Positions 11,481-23,392 of a stretch of DNA of 64,000 bases are shown in pieces. The notes under the pieces are model-generated. The model was given only the letters and a program-made list of their open reading frames with translations. It did not search any database and was not told the origin of the DNA. The position numbers were made by a program, and so were the translations under genes. Source of the DNA: Fistularia commersonii (taxonomy: Eukaryota; Chordata; Actinopteri; Syngnathiformes; Fistulariidae); assembly GCA_037954325.1 (NCBI GenBank), contig JBBMNZ010000015.1, positions 2,542,001-2,606,000 of the forward strand, written 5' to 3'. Position 1 is the stretch's first letter. Every line of letters starts with the position of its first letter.

Positions 11481-14400
11481 TACAACTTTCATCAGCTCTG
11501 GGGTGAAAAAAATCCAAGCCAAGGCTGTTGTGAGGTGGATTCTGAAGGTGGATGCGATTCGTTCAAGATGTACTTCCAAATAAATCCTTCTAAGTGAATG
11601 TAGATGTTAACAGAAAATGCATTTCTCTGTAAACAAGCCATCTCCTGTACGTATGCGTATTTGTTATCCGTGAGTCTAGAGTGATCCTGATGACGTGCAC
11701 CGATGTCAGCCTGAGCGCGTGCGTGTGTCCTGCTTTGACTTTTTTCCCGTGATTTGCAAACACCAAAAAACTCCCCTTTAAGAAATTGTTGACCAGTCAG
11801 TTCAGCAAATTCTAAATACATCAAAGCAGTTTGGCCAGAGTGTTGTTCTGTTTCCTTAGATGTGACTCAGCATTTAATGAATGCTTTTTTTAATCAAGAT
11901 TAAATACAGTGCAGTGGAGTGATCACATTTTCTTCCAAAAAACCCATACGTTTATAGCTCTTACAGTAATCAGTTCCTCGCCCTCAAGAACCGCAAACCC
12001 TGCACACCCCCAGTCACTGATGGGGTGGCCAGGGGTTGAGTAATTAGCTTCCTTCTCTTTTTACTATTAATAAGACCAATTAAACTATTGTAATCATTGC
12101 CTCGCAGGAGACATTCGGCTCTACCTCTTTGCCGAGGCCGTGTCTCCAAGCCCCTCTTTTTCCGCGTCCTCTCTGTTTCCGCCACAATTCTGTGGCGGCA
12201 TTACTGCCAACTAGTGTTTTAGCGGTGTAACTACAGGTCAGAGTACCGAATTCCCACATCAGCAGTGGGCCAAGATGGAAAATTAAACCACATTTTATTT
12301 AGACTTCGATATTTCCAAAAGTTTTCCTTTACCCTTCTACCATCAAGTATTCTAGTGATGCGGAAGATGTAAAGACTTCTCATTGTACCCTCTATTTTTT
12401 TTTTCCTTTTTTGGAAAGTTTGATTTTCATTTGGCGGCGTTCTGATCGTAATACGTCCGAGGGATGTTTGGACATTCGAGTTTGGATTTTAAATGACCGA
12501 CCTACGTCTGATATTTACTTTCACGTATTCGAACGGCGGCCGATTCTGTGTCATTACCTGAAAATAAATTCCTGCTTACATTATATTGTAATTTAGTTCA
12601 GCTTGCACCCACTCTGGATCCCGCCTCCCCCTCCCTTCCCTCCCCACCTCTCAGACGCCAACCCTCTCCTGAAGTCTGCGCTGCCTTCCTGGAGCTTGGC
12701 AGCCCCCGATCAGCCTCTCTGGCCCGCAGCGAGCAGAAAATGACCTATTGTTCTGCGATAATGTGAAATATAATGTTCGCCTGCACTCTTGGAATGCATT
12801 CTGCCCTGACAGCCTCATTGCTGTGGGCAACAGTAGGCGCCAAGTATATGAGCACCTGCCAAACAGAGACGTCCATCAGCGGGGCGGAGATGCCGGTTTA
12901 CAGCGGAGAGAGCAGAGGGGGATCCCCTGAAGACTTGTGGGAAACAAGCACCTCTCCCACAGCCGTTTCGCAAAAACTCACCTCCACCCACTCGGTCCAA
13001 CCTCGGAGATTTTCTATCATCGTTTGAAGCACATGTGGAAAGAAAAAGAGTGCATTTGAGGCGTTTGTGAAAAATGAGGGTAAAAACTCAAACGTTTATG
13101 GAAAGCCGCTCCATCATTCCCCGCTGGAAAGGGCTTACATCATGGACGCGTCTCTCGATCTCTTTCTCCCTCTGGCAGATTGATAACTGTCAGTTTTTAA
13201 CTGTCAACAGATTTTATTTTCTCAGCGCCAAATCACAACAAAGTTGTCTTATGACACTGCGATTGTTGAGCAGGTCTGGTCCGCACTCTTTAAAAAGATT
13301 TATATTAAGCAAAGTAACACTGCCGGAAATCTTGGAACGATCCCAGCTCAATGCGAATGGCCTTCTGCCTCGATCGGTTTGGGTAACAACAAGGTGATTA
13401 CTGACATGATACAGCAATAGCCTTGATGGTCATCAAAATAAATAACAAAGGTTGCAGGATGGCTGCAGTCAATCGAACCTGCTGGATGAGAGAGAGAAGA
13501 GGTGGGGTTGTTACAGAAACCGTCATTGGTCATCAGCTCAGTCAATCTGCCCACTGTGGAAACATTGACAGACTTTGTTTATTTTGAATATCATTAGCCT
13601 TAAAATGACATTATATATAATATCGTATTATATCCCCATGGCAACACAACTGATGCACACAGTGTAAAAAGAGCCCAGGCCAAGACCCTCAATATGTTGT
13701 TTTAGGAATACACAGAATAACACAAGCTACCTCACTGTCACACCCACTTATGTTTTTTTTGCGAGTAAAGTCTCTTTACCGTCATCTTCCCTAGAAATTT
13801 CCACCGACTCCCTCCGAAGGATAATTAGGAGCCTTGCATTTAAGTCCCAAGGAGGTAATAACTGTGTCCGAGCAACTTTATACAGACTCGGATTTAGGGA
13901 TTGGGGCTCCACAGTTGGCAGGAACTTGAAAGTTTAAAGGCCCTTGAGGATGGCGTCTCACCTTTTTTCCCCCGGTCTTTTCAGCAGCCGTCTAACGCGA
14001 CGCTTTCTCCGAAGAAAAAGCATGAAGGAACACGCTTGGAACTCAAAAATATTCGTTAAACGGGATTCTCCCGAGAAGTAATATATGTAGAGGGTGGAAT
14101 ATTCAGGTAATAAAATGGTGTAAATCTGTCAGATTAGTGACAAAAAAAAAAATGAAAGTGTGTGGGATTAAGGTAAACCATGTGCCTCCTTTTGCTTTAT
14201 TACTCATCTCGCATTCAGGGCTGTCTTTCGGAGGTGGTATGCACCTAAATGGATTAAAGTCACAATTCACTTCTCATACAAAGCAGACATTTAGGCATAT
14301 ATCCTCCTCACTGTATCTCTATGACTGTACGCTTTGATGTTTAACCAGCCGCCCACTGTGACTTCCTTATACCGTCTGTATTGTCTCTTCAGTGGAGCTT

Positions 14401-15057
14401 AGGCTCGGATTTTTTTTTTTTTTTTTGGGGGGGTGGGGGTGGGTGGGAGGTGGGGTTGCCGAACAGTGCCATCTATTGTTGCTCCAAAGGCTCTTAGGGT
14501 GTGCTGCACAGTTGGAAGCGTATTGTTTTCTAGGAGATGCAAGGGGTGGTGTTGGGGGCTGTGCATAGAGGCGTCACGACTCGGGGTGCAAGTTTGGTGC
14601 GAGTATTTTTTTTTTTTTTGGTTTTTACGTAACACTCCTTTCTCACCCAGGTCGCCAAGTTTCCACCCAATGCAGTTAAAGTTTAAAAACTTTTCCAATG
14701 ACCTCAAATACATCTGATTTTAATTGTTCTATAACCTATGTGACCTGTCAAATTTGTTAAAAATTATCTGGTACAGTAACCATTCCATTCCCATTGATGC
14801 CCCCCCAAGGGATATTAAAGATTTTCTTGGATTATTAAGCAGTTTCTCTTTTTTTTTGTCATCCGTTGGGTTCTCAGTGAGCGGATTGTGAAACAAAGAA
14901 TTTCACACACACCTTTTCTGCTGTCATGTCTAGCTGTTCATATTGCATTATTTCCACTCGTTGTTCGCGTTTTTTTTTAATTTAGTTTACTGTTTCACTT
15001 TGCTTTTTGCATTTTTGCACAATATTAATACCCCTTGCATGAAATTCCTCTCATTTA
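11481..15057. other. Long repeat-free non-coding tract with a CNE-like block
   Basis: About 3.6 kb without any recognisable transposon. The most striking part is 12710-12875: repeat-free, balanced composition, with a SOX-like ATTGTTC, a TEAD-like GGAATG and an E-box-like CACCTG within 150 bp. A second compact block is at about 13780-13960. A T/G homopolymer pair lies at 14411-14435. No exon is visible. Confidence 0.35.
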
Positions 15058-15196
15058 ACAGACCATGAGCAGTTGACAATCACTTATCGCCGCTGGGGGA
15101 GCAGTCAGGGCAGTGTCTTGCTCAACAGCACTTGCAAGGAGGAGCCGGGAATCGAACCAAGAATGTCCGGTTCTAAGAACGATCACTCTCCTAACT
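15058..15196 (-). mobile_element. SINE (family B), minus strand fragment
   Basis: Contains GGGGGAGCAGTCAGGGCAGT, GTCTTGCTCAACAGCAC and the tRNA-like head AGGAGCCGGGAATCGAACCA in antisense. It matches the family at 63712 and 53401. Confidence 0.75.
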
Positions 15197-16152
15197 TCAC
15201 ATTCAATACAGTAAAGGAAAATAAGCTTAATTGGGGGAATAAAGCAGACTTGATGTTACTATTAAAAAGGAAAATAACAAGAGTACGGCTACACGGAATC
15301 CACAGCATAAGTAAGGCACGCACACAGGTGTAAAGGTAAGTACAAGAGTGTACATCCAGATGAGGTATTTCACTATTTCCTAGGAACTGTTTCTTTAACA
15401 GAGTATTGTGAATTCAACAGATCTGTTTACCTAATGGATCTCAATGTGTCAGCGCTAACGTCAGATTTTTTATCTTTTTTTTTAAAGCTAAGGGTTTCTT
15501 TGAATGCTAATGAGGCAGTAGATAAGGTTTCTAAAATGTTACTGTGATATTACAGGATAAAAAAAGAAAGAATAACGTCAGCTCTGTTCTATGATGAAAG
15601 AAATTAGTTTTACATTAAATATTATGGTAACATTATACGCCAAAATGAATCCAACATTCGAAGAATTTGCTTGGTCGACCTCACAAACACCAATAACTTA
15701 CAAACAGCGTGATATTTTGGCACGGCTTTCAGACGAGTGTTTATAAGTTGCCTCGTAATTTTTTACTGCTGTTTTATAGATCACTTGTAAAGTATTATGC
15801 GGGCTGTAAAACATTTGTTTTGCCTGATGCAGAGCCTCCCTTTTTTGCATGATAATGGTTGTTTCAAACCAAATGTAGTGGACTGAAATATATAAACTGA
15901 CTACAGGTGTCTTGAGTTACAGTGACACATTCATGAAAATGACATGTAAAAGCGACATAATTTAAAAACCACTGGTTTGTGTTCTTTTGAGACAAAGCAA
16001 ACTCATTCTGACTTGAAGGACATCACCTGCTCGTCATCTCACAACCAGTTAGCTACTTCATTTTTGCCAGCACACAAGTTCTTCAATTTTTTTATCAAAT
16101 AATGGGTCAAAAGAAAAAGATAAATAAATTCATGGGTGAACAAATGTGTAAA
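15197..16152. other. Non-coding AT-rich DNA
   Basis: Nothing recognised apart from T runs (15466-15483). Confidence 0.4.
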
Positions 16153-16233
16153 AAATTAAATTAAATTAAATTAAATTAAATTAAATTAAATTAAATTAAA
16201 TTAAATTAAATTAAATTAAATTAAATTAAATTA
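16153..16233. repeat. (AAATT)n pentanucleotide microsatellite
   Basis: About 16 uninterrupted copies of a 5-base unit (AATTA in any register). The purity suggests recent expansion and likely length polymorphism. Confidence 0.95.
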
Positions 16234-16439
16234 GTTGTTTGGTGGTTAGTTAGTTAAGGTAAACATATTATAGTGGCCTAAATTGCCAATGACTTTTGGG
16301 TGTTTTAACATTTTTAGTTATAATAAATACATTTATAGTGCACTTTCCACCAAAGTGCTTTACAAATGAGAAGAGATAAGGGCAGGATGCAAATGACAAG
16401 AAAAAAAAATCAACCACACATTAATTTATTCCAAATAAA

Positions 16440-16560
16440 TCCTGTAGTGATTGCTTTATAGGCTTCCAATGAACCTACTGCATGCTTTGGAACTGTGGGA
16501 GGAAAACAGAGGAAAACCATACAGACACGGGGAGAACATACAAACTCCACACATAATGTC
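16440..16560 (-). mobile_element. SINE (family A) fragment, minus strand
   Basis: Contains GCTTTGGAACTGTGGGAGGA, CACGGGGAGAACATACAAAC and TCCACACATAATGTC, corresponding to the antisense middle of the family A element. Both ends are missing. Confidence 0.65.
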
Positions 16561-16979
16561 CCACCCACTTTTTATGAGTATTATCATGTGATGTACAGCA
16601 TCAGCGCTACAAACAGTAAATTGATGAATGATCACGTGTTGTTGTCAAGTCAAGGATCTCGCTGATTTTCATTGGGATCATTGTAATGTTGCCCTTATGT
16701 ACTGTCAACATCCCACATTGTATCTTAATGGGTTGAGGGTTCAATTTCTTTCTGTTAGATCAACCTGCTTCAACGTCTAGCTTCAAGAAGAATGAAAAAT
16801 AACACAGGAATGAATATCAATGTATTACCTCAACACTTAAAATAATACTGCAGTACAATTAATAAATGAGTCATTAAAGGATAAAGTTGTATGGCTAATC
16901 AGAGAGAAGGGTTATCACATAAAAAATCTCAGCTGACATTAAATACATTGAAATTGATAGGAACTATTCCTACTCTTTA
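16561..16979. other. Non-coding, nothing recognised
   Basis: AT-rich DNA without an identifiable element. Confidence 0.4.
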
Positions 16980-17565
16980 CTGAATAAGTCCTGGGAGCAA
17001 AGCTTGCGCTGCGCTCACTGCCTCTGCAAAACTACTTTGTATTATTGTGAGTGCATCTTCGGCACGCTACATTTCCCATTCACGGATGCAAGCGGCGGGT
17101 TGCACGGTGAGTCATGAACTCACTGCGATATGTTTTGACCGCAACCTGCCATGCATAAGAATTAATAAGATAAAACCAGCTTAAATGTTTATTAGCTTCT
17201 AATATTAGAACGGTAGCTGAGGTGTCCAACGCGACACTCCTAATGGATTACTAACATATAACAGCATTAGTGTATGTCGTTCGGTGGCTTATAACAAATC
17301 TATAAAGCTTTATGAAATGGTGTATTAACCATCAATAAAGCCATAAAGCCATTTGGTAATGAAGCCGTGAGCATCTGGAAGCCAAACAATACCATCACTC
17401 TAGGCCACAGGCCTGCACGGCTGGAGCGGCCGAGAGCAGAAACAGGTCTATAAACCTGTAAGCAGACATAAACAACAAAGCTACAGTTGTCGCAGACTTT
17501 CTGCGCGTCTCTCACTTTACCGGACTGTAATTACCGCCGCGTGCTCTGGGGCTGGGTAAGATTAC
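16980..17565. promoter_or_regulatory. Candidate conserved non-coding enhancer block
   Basis: About 580 bp free of simple repeats, flanked by AT-rich sequence and microsatellites. It contains a paired-class homeodomain dimer site TAATGGATTA at about 17241-17250, CAATAAA and CATAAA Hox/Cdx-like words close together (17333-17345), an octamer-like ATGCATAA, and further TAAT cores. No open frame looks coding. This is the usual texture of developmental enhancers in a gene-poor interval, but it rests on motif density alone. Confidence 0.35.
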
Positions 17566-17718
17566 AGGAGTGAGTTACACCTGATGCCAGGGGAGCGACT
17601 CCATACTTTAAATATTTAATCACCCCTTTCACCATGAAGCAAATGAGGCAAAGCGAAAAGTTGCAGAGTGGTTGGGGGAATGCAGGGGGGGGGGTCGGTG
17701 CTGCCTTGCCTGTACTTT

Positions 17719-17764
17719 GTACACACACACACACACACACACACACGCATGCGCACACACATGC
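17719..17764. repeat. (AC)n microsatellite
   Basis: Dinucleotide run with one CGCATGCG interruption. Confidence 0.95.
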
Positions 17765-17871
17765 ACTCACTTGGGAATTGAGCGTGTCATTACACTGTGA
17801 TTTGTCTCTTTTCAGATCTTATAACCGTCTCAGCTTGCAAGAACTTGAGAGCCTCCATAAGCACGTGCAGT

Positions 17872-17909
17872 ACGTGTGTGTGTGGGTGTGTGTGTGTGTG
17901 TGTGTGTGT
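17872..17909. repeat. (TG)n microsatellite
   Basis: TG run with one GGG interruption, about 110 bp from the (AC)n run at 17719. The two are complementary and could pair. Confidence 0.93.
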
Positions 17910-19680
17910 TACTGTGAATACAAGGTTTAGGGTGGGGGCGAGGGGAACTTGCTCACCTGCTCCAGGTCGGCTACCGCGGCCGCGAGGCTCAGTTGCCAAG
18001 CTGCCGGGGACACAAAGGATACATTCTTTTCACTACTAAGCTGGTTACAAGTAAACTACTTCACTTGAGCAACAAAAGCAGTGACACAATCAGCCGCTAA
18101 ATCTTGCATGCCTTGTACGTTCAAGTGACCATGAAATGAGCCGTCGTCTGAGGTCTGTTTTAAAGTGACACACTATCCGATCTGCAGAGAGAGTTGCTGA
18201 TGGATGACAGAGAATACAATGAGAGTCCCTGTTCTCAGTGTTCACCTCACCTGCGGCTTATTGTCCCCAATACATCACTTATAACACCTATGACTTACAT
18301 CAAGTAACAAAAGAAAAACACCCTTTTTTTTTCTTTTTGAATGTACTTCATGACGACCGCACGCTAATAACCTGACCTTATGACCCAGCCTGCGCCTCAC
18401 AGGAATAACAGTATGGGTTCAAGTACGATGATGACTTCAATGGAGGCCCCATCTCCAGTGTTAAATGTCAGGCGGAACAGATGCCGGTCATTTAGCGTCA
18501 TAGGAATTATTTCTGTCTTTACCTCTATGCTCAGGGATACAAGTCACATATTTTTGGAGAACAAAAATGTGTGGCATAGTCATTTTCCCCTTGACTTTTT
18601 AATTTGAAGATTTGAATTTATATAATGGTACAAATAATAGTGCATGGTATGAGAAGAGAGATGCCAAATGGTGGTGGAGCTGAATATAATTGAAACAGAT
18701 AGATTATATAAGAAATAAACACTTGTAGCTATAGAGCATCTTTGGTCAGATGCAGTATGTTTCTTTCCGCTGTGTAAAATTAAGTGAAAAATATAATAAA
18801 CCAGGCTTCCGTCCTCCATGTTTATAATCATCTCTATGGGATATTTAATATTTTCAGCGTATAGAGAATGTAATGATTGAAAAGATTTACGAAGGCACGT
18901 GTCCCCACAGAGTCCAGACCTCCCTTTTGATTTGGTCACATGATTAGATCTTCGGCTCATCATTGGTTCTAACCTGAAATCAGAGAAGTCCACATATGTG
19001 TTTAGATCCCATTCATATACCCATTGATTATATGGGATATTTTTACTATTTTACTATTTACTATTTTACTATTTACTATTTTCAGCGTATCATTTTTTTT
19101 CATGTGAAGGATTTTTTTGAAAACAAGAATTGATTTTACTAGTCTGTGACTGGTTACCTATAAATTTGAACCACAGAGAGAGAGGGATTAGAAAAAGCTT
19201 TATCAGCAAAGACAGCACAAGCCATTTGTGAGCAAAACAATATTTGTCTCATCAATAGACAGTGGAAATTAATGATAAATTAAATAAAATAAATTCAGTC
19301 AGATGCAGATCACTGGCATGTCCGACAATTCATTCCAACGAGAGCAACCACAAAACACATTGGAAATGAAAATGTGTCCATACTGTCCAAAACTACAGCT
19401 TGAAAATGGCTTTTAAAAAAAAATAAAAAAAATAGCCATTTTCATTATAGCTCGGTCTCATGTGCATGAAAGAAAAAAAACAAGAATTAAAAGTCAAAAC
19501 ATGTAATGGGCAAAAATGTGCAATATACTTACATCATGCCATACATGAATGTTCCCCTTTTTTTGGGAGGATCGTTGGGGTGGAGGCTGTTGTAGGGGTG
19601 CCATCGAGTACGATCATGCCCGGTAGCTGCTCTGACATCACACGCACGGGAAAAAAGATGTGCGCACATTATGATTCCAT
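17910..19680. other. Non-coding, nothing recognised
   Basis: No transposon or exon signal. A short local repeat of TTTACTATTTACTA sits at 19045-19082. Confidence 0.4.
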
Positions 19681-20180
19681 CATGCGCTGACATCATCTGG
19701 CACCTCTGTCAAGCCAGAGTGATGCATCAGAGCCTGACGGCATTCCTACTAGCACCGCTGGCCTGCTCTGTCCATCAGGATGACATCAGTGCAGCACTGC
19801 TTCTCTGAAACAAGTGAGTCAGCCGCCGCTGTCTGCTCGACGACAAGCGATGCACAGATAGCTCGGAGGGGCGGCGGGAGCCCAGATGGTAAAATTAGAA
19901 ATGCCCATACTCGGGCCATTTGATTATGTTTTTCAAGCTCATTATCCTCCCATGGTTTAAGTTTATGAGTCTAATCCAGTTGCCGTGTGTTATTACGGCG
20001 GTATATAGCTGTACAACAAAATGACCGCTACCTCCTCTGTCAGACCGGCTCCTGCTCAAGCACAGATAATGTGACTGGCTGTCAGCCGACTCCGATGAAA
20101 GATGGCTAGAAGTGAACCGCGGACCGACCGCGTTTAGTTGCAGATCAAAGAGGGAGCCAGGCTGGGAGGCTCTGCTGAAC
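19681..20180. promoter_or_regulatory. Candidate conserved non-coding block
   Basis: Repeat-free segment with balanced composition and clustered CRE/AP-1-like words (TGACATCA, TGAGTCA) and GATTA/TAAT cores. It has no coding frame. The regulatory reading is inference from texture. Confidence 0.28.
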
Positions 20181-20520
20181 AACACTTTTTCACTCTCAAT
20201 TCATTAAATACAAATTGGTCGGAGAAGTGAACCCTTGGAGTGATGATGCAGCAGGTAGCTTGGTACTGTTCGAGAAGTAAGTCCTCATAAATAACCATCT
20301 TTTTTTCTTTTGTTGTCATTGTCGCTTTTCTTTTGTTTTCTTTTTTCAACAATGCAAGTCCCTTTTGAAGTTTTAATAGTCAGTTTATCTTTGTTTTCAT
20401 TTCTTTTGTTCTTCCTCTGGTTTCCCTTCACTAAAAATGGATTTATCATACTGAGGATTTTCAGACTTGTTTTTATTAATATTGTAATAACAGTCTGCTG
20501 ATACGCGTTAACATCAATAT

Positions 20521-20850
20521 TACGTCGGTACCCGGTTCGATTCCAACACAGGGCCTTTCTGTTTGGAATTTGCATGTTCTCCTCTGCGTCGGTTTCCTCC
20601 CACAGTCCAAAAATGCGCAATGGGTTCATTGGAGACCCTAAACTGCCTGAACGTGTGAATGAGTAAGTGAATGGTTTTGTGACATAAATAGCAGAGTGAA
20701 GGATTATATGTCACTATCTGAGGCTCTATTATCAACCGGCGCCTGGGTCCAGGGTGAACCCTGCCTCTCACCCCAATGACAGCCTGGATAGGCTCAAGCG
20801 CCCCAGACTGCAGGATAAGCAATATAGATAATGAATGAATGAATGAACAA
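20521..20850 (+). mobile_element. SINE (family A) with tRNA-like B box and (GAAT)n tail
   Basis: The head carries the B box CCCGGTTCGATTCC (about 20530-20545). The body has TTTGCATGTTCTCCTCTGCG, TCCTCCCACAGTCCAAAAAT and GACAGCCTGGATAGGCTC, and the tail is ATGAATGAATGAATGAA. The A-box end is missing. Confidence 0.88.
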
Positions 20851-21189
20851 ATATTTGAACTGCGCCGTCATTCGAGTCATTTTACCTCTGTGCCATCATT
20901 TGATGCATGCCTGTGTTTACATACTCGTATATTCAAGTCTAAATACTCAACTTACTGGATATTTCACAGACGAGCCTTTTAACGATAAGTGGCGCCTGTT
21001 CCTGTATTAATCCATAAAATATGAAAATCCAATGGATAAAACAAGGAATTTGTGGATCTGAATTTTTTCTTGGTACTTTCAACGTCTGTTCCAAAGAGAT
21101 GTCAATGGAAATGAAGGAAACTTTCATTAGTTCGAAAAGCAAGACAATAAACCTGTCTGAGAGATAGCAAAAACATCAAGAAAGACAAA

Positions 21190-21590
21190 ATAAAAAATAC
21201 ATTTGAGGCATTCTTTTATAGAAAGAATGTACTGGCAGGCTCAACAACAGTTAAGACTCAGGCGACCACAGGAGACGGCTAAAGCTGGTGATTGAAGAAA
21301 TACTTCCTTGGTGAAGGAAAACTTTAAAAGTCTTCATAGAGTCAAACTATTGAAGGACACGGTTGGAGGACGCTATATCTTTACAGAGATCTGCAATCAA
21401 CTGACGTCTTCCTGAATGTAAATACCAGGCTTTGATATTTCAGAACAAAGCAAATCTAGACTGTCAGGAAACATCTAAATAGCCTCTCCAGATCTGGAAC
21501 ACAGTTCTGTGAACACCTGAAACACAGATGAGCCTAAACTACAAACATTTGAAAACAATAACACAAGAGTTTGGACGGTTTACAGACCAA
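21190..21590 (+). pseudogene. Tc1-like transposase relic
   Basis: Decayed coding strand of a Tc1/mariner-type DNA transposon, recognised at the nucleotide level from blocks such as AATACTTCCTTGGTGAAGGA, CTTCCTGAATGTAAATACCA and AGGAAACATCTAAATAGCCT in the expected order. Frameshifts and stops remove any open frame. Terminal inverted repeats were not identified, so only the internal transposase part is called. Confidence 0.7.
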
Positions 21591-21654
21591 AGAATACAAC
21601 ATTGTCTATTAAACATGGTAAAGGACAGATAAAATAGTACAACTTGTAAGGTTA

Positions 21655-21912
21655 AACACGGGCAAGGCACTGATTGGTCTTTCTACTTGACAGGTCCCTG
21701 GTTCAATCCCTAACGCAAGCCTTTCCTCGGGATTCTCGGGTCTCAAAATATGCAATGGGTTCAGTGGAGACTGTGAATTGCTGTGACACATGAATGGATG
21801 TTTGTCTCTATGTGTGGTCATGTGATCAACGGCTGACCTTGACTGCAGGATAAGCGGTATGAATAGCAAACAAATTACCAAAAGAATAGATGAATGAATG
21901 AATGAATGAATA
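21655..21912 (+). mobile_element. SINE (family A), internally deleted
   Basis: The head has GGTCCCTGGTTCAATCCC (B box). The body continues with AATATGCAATGGGTTCAGTG, GTTTGTCTCTATGTGTGG and CTGCAGGATAAGCGGTATGA, and the tail is (GAAT)n. The block between GATCAACGGC and GACTGCAGG is deleted. It lies directly downstream of the Tc1 relic. Confidence 0.85.
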
Positions 21913-22740
21913 TTAAACTAGGTCCCTGATGTTTATTACTATTATGATACTGAGGATCACAGAGAAAAACAATAAAGCATCCTGAGCGAGGAGACTTTTT
22001 TGTTTAGTGACCGGGGTCACTGACCCCAAAGAATGTACCTTCAAGTATTAAAAACAAGAATAAGTAAATATATATCGAACGGAATTAATAAATTGGTGAG
22101 ATTTAAAAATCTCAGATAATGCCTTCTGCCTAGGATTGATTTTACAAAATTAGTCTCATTAAATTAAGCGTCCTTAAAACAAGGACCAATCTGAACCATG
22201 CTCATTGTGATTTGTCCTTTGTGCATCAGTAGGACCACAAATGTAATCAGTTGTCCATTTTGTTTTTGTGACCTCTGGGTGCTTCTGCATGTATACTTTA
22301 TCTCCTTGTATTTATCATGTTTTTATTTTGATGACATTTGAGCTGTCACTCTTGTTTCTGTACAACCAGAGAGTATTTAGTCCTGCAAAGTCTATTAACT
22401 GGCATTCTTTTTAACATGCAGTTCAATCGAGAACTCTTGGAAACTTTGTTTCCTGTGTTTGAATTCAGGGTTGACTCCCTCTCGGCTGGCTGTAGATTCC
22501 TGCGCACTGTGTCCCACCAAAATGGCGCCTTACAGTACTCGGCCCAAGTTGTCTTAGGGTGTCAGATATGTCACACAGTCGCTGATAACATTATTTTTCA
22601 AAACATGTCGGTATCTTCTTCAGAACTGTAAAAGTTGTGTCTTCTTCAAAAATTGTCACTACCTGTTTCCTTGGTGACACAGTGTGTGGTACTCTGTAGC
22701 GGAGTGTAGTGGTATGAAATCCAGATGCACTGTCTCTGAC
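21913..22740. other. Non-coding, nothing recognised
   Basis: No gene or repeat identified. Confidence 0.4.
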
Positions 22741-22935
22741 AGGGGTGTGTGTGAGTGAGCAGACCCAATCCTCCAAAGATAGGAGAAACTCACATGTCTG
22801 TGGAGGCACTCAGTCATCCAGGTCATGGTGAATTCTTGTCAAAATCTTCTTGTCGTGGCAACTGGACTTGAATTCTTCACTTGAAATTCAAGAAGAAATT
22901 CAAGTCCGGTTGCCACGGCAGGAAAATTTTGACAA
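22741..22935. repeat. Repeat containing a 43-bp near-perfect hairpin
   Basis: Left arm 22836-22878 and right arm 22892-22935 are inverted copies (TTGTCAAAATCTTCTTGTCG against TTGTCAAAATTTTCCTGCCG after reversal, and so on) separated by 13 bases. The 95 bases on the left (AGGCACTCAGTCATCCAGGT and neighbours) resemble a dispersed fish repeat I have met but cannot name. The structure fits a fold-back element or an inverted pair of repeat ends. Confidence 0.75.
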
Positions 22936-23071
22936 AAGAAACTCGATACTTCTGATAAAATGTATGTATTTTTGCAGATGAGCTGCTGATTGACCATTTT
23001 CTAATTTCCTTCATTATAATTGTCAAGTTGTTTTTAGGGGTACTATATCTCATTTGTTCATTCATTATTTC

Positions 23072-23392
23072 TCTATTCTGCTTAATCTGCACTCAGGGTC
23101 CGGGTGGGGCCGGAGCCTATCCCAGCTGTCACTGAACAAGAGGTGGGGTTTACCCACCCAGCCGCACATAGAGCAACCATTTACTCGCTCATTCACACAT
23201 TCAAGCAACTTGGGGTCTCTGATGAGCCCACAGCATGTTTTTGGACTGTGGGAGAAAACTGGAGGACCTGGAGGAAACCCAAGAAGACATGGGTAGAAAA
23301 TGCAAACCCCACACAGATAGGCTACCTGTTGGGATCGAACTCGGGACCTGTGAGAAGAAGCGCTAATCACTTCGCCACCAGATCGCCAGCGC
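23072..23392 (-). mobile_element. SINE (family A), minus strand, nearly complete
   Basis: Tail side GGTCCGGGTGGGGCCGGAGC, middle CATGTTTTTGGACTGTGGGA, then AAACCCCACACAGATAGGC. The tRNA-like head reads GGGATCGAACTCGGGACCTG and AGCGCTAATCACTTCGCCAC. The antisense B box and A-box region are both recognisable. Confidence 0.88.

Noticed and set aside
20285..20629. 114-residue minus-strand Lys-rich frame
   Set aside because: Arises from T-rich DNA on the plus strand partly overlapping a SINE. No family match.
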